Positions 13,903-16,045 of a stretch of DNA of 16,045 nt are shown piece by piece (position 1 is the stretch's first letter; each line of letters begins with the position of its first letter). Both the position numbers and the translations under genes were made by a program. The DNA comes from Dehalococcoidia bacterium (GTDB taxonomy: Bacteria > Chloroflexota > Dehalococcoidia > Dehalococcoidales > JAUVZE01): assembly GCA_030602665.1 (NCBI GenBank), contig JAUVZE010000008.1, positions 1 through 16,045 on the forward strand. The letters are read 5' to 3'. A model generated the notes under the pieces. The model did not search any database and was not told where the DNA came from. It saw only the letters and a program-made list of their open reading frames with translations.

Positions 13903-14802
13903 TTACTCCAGCTCCTTTAGTGCTTTATCCACCTGGACAGCATCGGGAGCTTTACCATGAAAATCAGGATTATTCTCCATAAAGCTGACCCCCTTGCCCT
14001 TGATAGTATGGGCAATGATAACCGTTGGCTGTCCTTTTGTCAGTTTCGCCTGGTCAAGGGCTTGCGTAAGCTGAGTAAGGTTATGACCATCAACCTCAAT
14101 CACCTGCCAGCCAAAGGCTTGCCATTTCTGATTGAAGGGGTCAAGGCTCATAACCTCACGGTTCCAGCCATCAATCTGCTGCCCATTATTGTCTACGATA
14201 GCCACCAGGTTATCCACCTTAAAGTGGGCAGCCGCCATAGCCGCCTCCCACACCTGCCCCTCATCACATTCCCCATCTCCGAGGAGGACATACACTCTAT
14301 AGTTTTGCGAGTTAAGGCGACCAGCCAGGGCAACACCAATGGCAAAGGACAACCCCTGCCCCAAGGCACCGGCCGACATCTCCACCCCAGGGGTAACCGT
14401 ACAGTCAGTATGCCCCTGAAGACGACTATCCAGTCGCCTTAGCGTAGATAGCTCCTCTACCGAGAAGTAGCCACACTCAGCCAGAGTAGCATAAAGTAGC
14501 GGGGCAGCATGCCCTTTGCTCAGAATAAACCTGTCCCTATCTGACCAGCAGGGGTCTTGTGGCTTATGTCTAAGTACCCGAAAATAAAGGGCGGTAACAA
14601 TCTCCACCGCTGACAGGGAGCCACCAGGGTGACCACTGCCCGCCTTGCCAATCATAGTAATGATATGACGGCGCAGCCTTTTGGCTATATCTTTCATTTC
14701 CTTCAATGATTTAGTCCCGGCGGCTCTTGACGAAAAAACCTCGGCTTCTACATCACCTGCCGAGGTTGATGATAATGACTCACCCGACTCAGGTAATGGC
14801 AT
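13903..14802 (-). CDS. Transketolase, N-terminal (PP) subunit
   Basis: The thiamine-pyrophosphate domain has GSGHPGGSLSAVE (56-68, H58), SKGHAAPLLYA, GALGQGLSFAIG and the TPP/Mg motif GDGECDEGQVWEAAM...VDNN (175-206). The length is about 264 residues from M36 or 299 from the ATG at 14802. Start choice is uncertain. The ATG at 14802 has a good AGGGGG site, but the 35 extra residues (Ser/Ala/Glu-rich) are not typical of the family. An intrinsic-terminator-like hairpin lies in the same stretch (14733-14765). M36 (14697) gives the family-typical MKDIAKRLRR start, with GAAGGAA close before it. Works with the adjacent C-subunit. Confidence 0.92.
   Translation of the reverse strand: MPLPESGESLSSTSAGDVEAEVFSSRAAGTKSLKEMKDIAKRLRRHIITMIGKAGSGHPGGSLSAVEIVTALYFRVLRHKPQDPCWSDRDRFILSKGHAAPLLYATLAECGYFSVEELSTLRRLDSRLQGHTDCTVTPGVEMSAGALGQGLSFAIGVALAGRLNSQNYRVYVLLGDGECDEGQVWEAAMAAAHFKVDNLVAIVDNNGQQIDGWNREVMSLDPFNQKWQAFGWQVIEVDGHNLTQLTQALDQAKLTKGQPTVIIAHTIKGKGVSFMENNPDFHGKAPDAVQVDKALKELE
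14733..14765 (-). terminator. Intrinsic terminator/attenuator in the 5' region of the transketolase operon
   Basis: On the minus strand CCTCGGC (14765-14759) and GCCGAGG (14745-14739) form a perfect 7-pair GC-rich stem. The loop is 13 bases, and six U follow immediately (14738-14733). It lies between the predicted promoter and M36 of the transketolase N-subunit. No competing antiterminator was identified. Confidence 0.5.
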
Positions 14803-14856
14803 TAGTCCCCCTAAGAAACTATTTGCTCCAATTGTGCAACTGGGTTGCCAGACAAG

Positions 14857-14885
14857 ACCATAGATGTTGCTCTACTATATGACAA
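14857..14885 (-). promoter_or_regulatory. Promoter for the transketolase operon
   Basis: Minus strand: -35 TTGTCA (14885-14880, 5/6), 17-base spacer, -10 TATGGT (14862-14857, 4/6). The start would be near 14850, giving a leader of about 48 bases to the first ATG or 153 to M36. Confidence 0.45.
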
Positions 14886-14906
14886 TCTATGTTGAGATTA
14901 TACAAT
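14879..14906 (+). promoter_or_regulatory. Divergent promoter for L25
   Basis: Plus strand: -35 ATGACA (14879-14884, 5/6), 16-base spacer, -10 TACAAT (14901-14906, 5/6). Its -35 overlaps the -35 of the opposite promoter almost entirely. The leader to the GTG at 15009 would be about 95 bases. Confidence 0.5.
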
Positions 14907-15008
14907 AATTTGCCGGCTCAAGTCTATATGTTTCCCCCCAACTTCACCTACCGAATTGATTTTTGTAGCTATCTCTGCTTAAATGAATGGAGTGAGAAGG
15001 AGGGACAA

Positions 15009-15620
15009 GTGGAAGATTTAACACTGCCAGCGACTAACCGGAGCATACTGGGCAAGAAAACCAGATTTCTCCGCCGCCAGGGTATCACCCCGGTTCACCT
15101 CTTTGGGCATGGCCTTGAGTCACAAGCCTTACAGTGTGATACCGCTAACCTGCAGCGTATTATCGCTCAGGCAGGGATGAGCAGGCTTATCAGCCTTGAG
15201 ATTGAAGATGACAAGCGACCGAGGGCAGTGTTCATCCGTGAAATTCAAAGAGACACACTTACCGGTCAACCGCTTCATGTTGACTTCTATCAGGTTAAAA
15301 AGACCGAGAAGATAAGGGTAGATGTCCCCATCGTACTAATTGGTGAAGCGCCGGCAATGAGGGAAAAGGGGCGCAGCTTACTCCGTGGTGTCACCAGCCT
15401 GAGTATTGAGTGCCTGCCAGATAAGCTTCCGCCCCAGATAGAGGTTGACTTGAGCCATCTTGAGGAGGCGGAGCAGGCAATCTTTGTTAGAGACATCACC
15501 CTCAGCCCGGATATCAGGGTTACCACCGACCCTGACCAGTTAGTGGTGAAGGTGAGTGAGGCACGGGTGGAGGTAGAAGAGGTGGTTGAGGAAAGTAGCA
15601 GTTGCCGAAGAGGTAGCTGA
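15009..15620 (+). CDS. rplY: 50S ribosomal protein L25 / general stress protein Ctc (TL5 type), C-terminal frameshift suspected
   Basis: 203 residues from GTG 15009, chosen because AAGGAGGG lies 4 bases before it. The longer frame from 14889 has no site and no family similarity. The N-terminal 5S rRNA-binding domain is at 1-95 (VEDLTLPATNRSILGKKTRFLRRQGITP, FIREIQRDTLTGQPLHVDFYQV) and the C-terminal TL5 beta domain at 100-190. The long two-domain form is typical of Ctc. The last residues read ESSSCRRGS. If one A of the run at 15592-15594 were absent, the frame would give VAVAEEVAEEEVGE and a stop at 15637-15639. That is the Ala/Glu-rich tail expected of this family. Confidence 0.92.
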   Translation: MEDLTLPATNRSILGKKTRFLRRQGITPVHLFGHGLESQALQCDTANLQRIIAQAGMSRLISLEIEDDKRPRAVFIREIQRDTLTGQPLHVDFYQVKKTEKIRVDVPIVLIGEAPAMREKGRSLLRGVTSLSIECLPDKLPPQIEVDLSHLEEAEQAIFVRDITLSPDIRVTTDPDQLVVKVSEARVEVEEVVEESSSCRRGS

Positions 15621-15680
15621 GGAAGAGGTAGGAGAGTAACCTAGTGATTAAGCCGGCATCTATACGGAAGTCAGCCTGAT

Positions 15681-16045
15681 TTAGATTTCTTCGGCTTGGA
15701 CAAGTTCAGCAGCAGTTAAGGGAGCAAAGATTGCTTCACTTTCAGGTGCAAATTTTCCTTGGGTGATAAGCATACGGGCATCTTCTGGACTCACTGCCTG
15801 AATAATCCGGTCAATGTCTGGGTTAGGAGAATACCATAGATTATGCGTGACAATACGATCCACCATTCGATAGATGGCATCTTGAATTTCATGAGCTTGA
15901 GAAAAGGAGACAATTCCGAATATTCCTCTTTCAGATGCAGATAGCAGCCTATTGCTCGTGGGTACTTCTCTTCGGTCACGGGCCCAAATTATCAAACGGA
16001 TCCTAATTGCTTTTGCCAGCTCTTCACATATTACTCGGAGAACGG
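15681..16045 (-). CDS. Partial protein of unknown function, 5' end outside the window
   Basis: The minus-strand frame is open to the right edge, so the TTG at 15995 is an internal codon. About 121 residues are visible. The sequence begins VLRVICEELAKAIRIRLIIWARDRREVP and continues as a soluble, mixed alpha/beta protein. It includes IVSFSQAHEIQDAIYRMVDRIV, DIDRIIQAVSPEDARMLI and an acidic end (LTAAELVQAEEI). No signal peptide, TM segment or recognised motif. Convergent with L25, 41-60 bases away depending on the true L25 end. I do not recognise it. Confidence 0.55.
   Translation of the reverse strand, partial: VLRVICEELAKAIRIRLIIWARDRREVPTSNRLLSASERGIFGIVSFSQAHEIQDAIYRMVDRIVTHNLWYSPNPDIDRIIQAVSPEDARMLITQGKFAPESEAIFAPLTAAELVQAEEI

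Overview
The window is most simply read as the right-hand end of an integrated siphovirus-like prophage (about 1-9096) followed by ordinary host chromosome (about 9097-16045). The host genes are a two-subunit transketolase, a CoA-disulfide-reductase/rhodanese fusion, a TL5-type L25/Ctc ribosomal protein, a divergent PlsY, and a tRNA cluster with encoded CCA. They are compatible with an anaerobic bacterium, and my best guess is Chloroflexota/Dehalococcoidia. This is inferred from protein flavour only; no marker gene in the window settles it.

Prophage, left to right. A tail-fibre-like protein (cut by the left edge) has an FN3-like domain, thirteen short Gly/Asp repeats and a distinctive C-terminal module. 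An antisense HNH endonuclease gene follows, and behind it lies an orphan 17-codon copy of that C-terminal module. Next come a small phage structural protein, a second repeat protein ending in the same C-terminal module, an Ig-like protein with another domain apparently inserted in it, and a 790-residue tail hub/tip protein with an internal repeat array. A late cassette of very small genes comes next. It includes a coiled-coil protein, a two-TM protein, a BhlA-like holin candidate and a Zn-knuckle protein. Two genes in it are easy to overlook: an antisense 41-residue membrane protein with its own promoter, and a 21-codon ORF linked by ATGA overlaps on both sides. No endolysin is visible. A strong hairpin terminator closes the late operon, facing a tyrosine recombinase that reads toward it.

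Junction. The recombinase lies just downstream of the 3' end of a tRNA-Met gene, the usual layout for integration at a tRNA 3' end. This tRNA lacks the encoded CCA found in the other three tRNAs and has two stem mismatches. Its promoter (TTGACA-18-TATATT) points through the tRNA into the integrase.

Host side. A 5'-truncated remnant of a membrane metal-dependent-hydrolase-like gene and a decayed tRNA-Trp relic (anticodon now CTA) precede the cluster tRNA-Leu(GAG), tRNA-Cys(GCA), tRNA-Leu(UAA). Then come plsY-like, a gamma-glutamylcyclotransferase-like gene, and the CoA-disulfide reductase/rhodanese fusion. The transketolase pair lies on the minus strand. It is divergent from L25 and appears to share one -35 hexamer with it, and an intrinsic-terminator-like hairpin lies in its 5' region. 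L25 appears to have a one-base frameshift in its acidic tail. A partial minus-strand gene of unknown function runs off the right edge.

The gene-free stretches are all under 300 bases. The longest, 10971-11163, has short inverted repeats but nothing I can identify.
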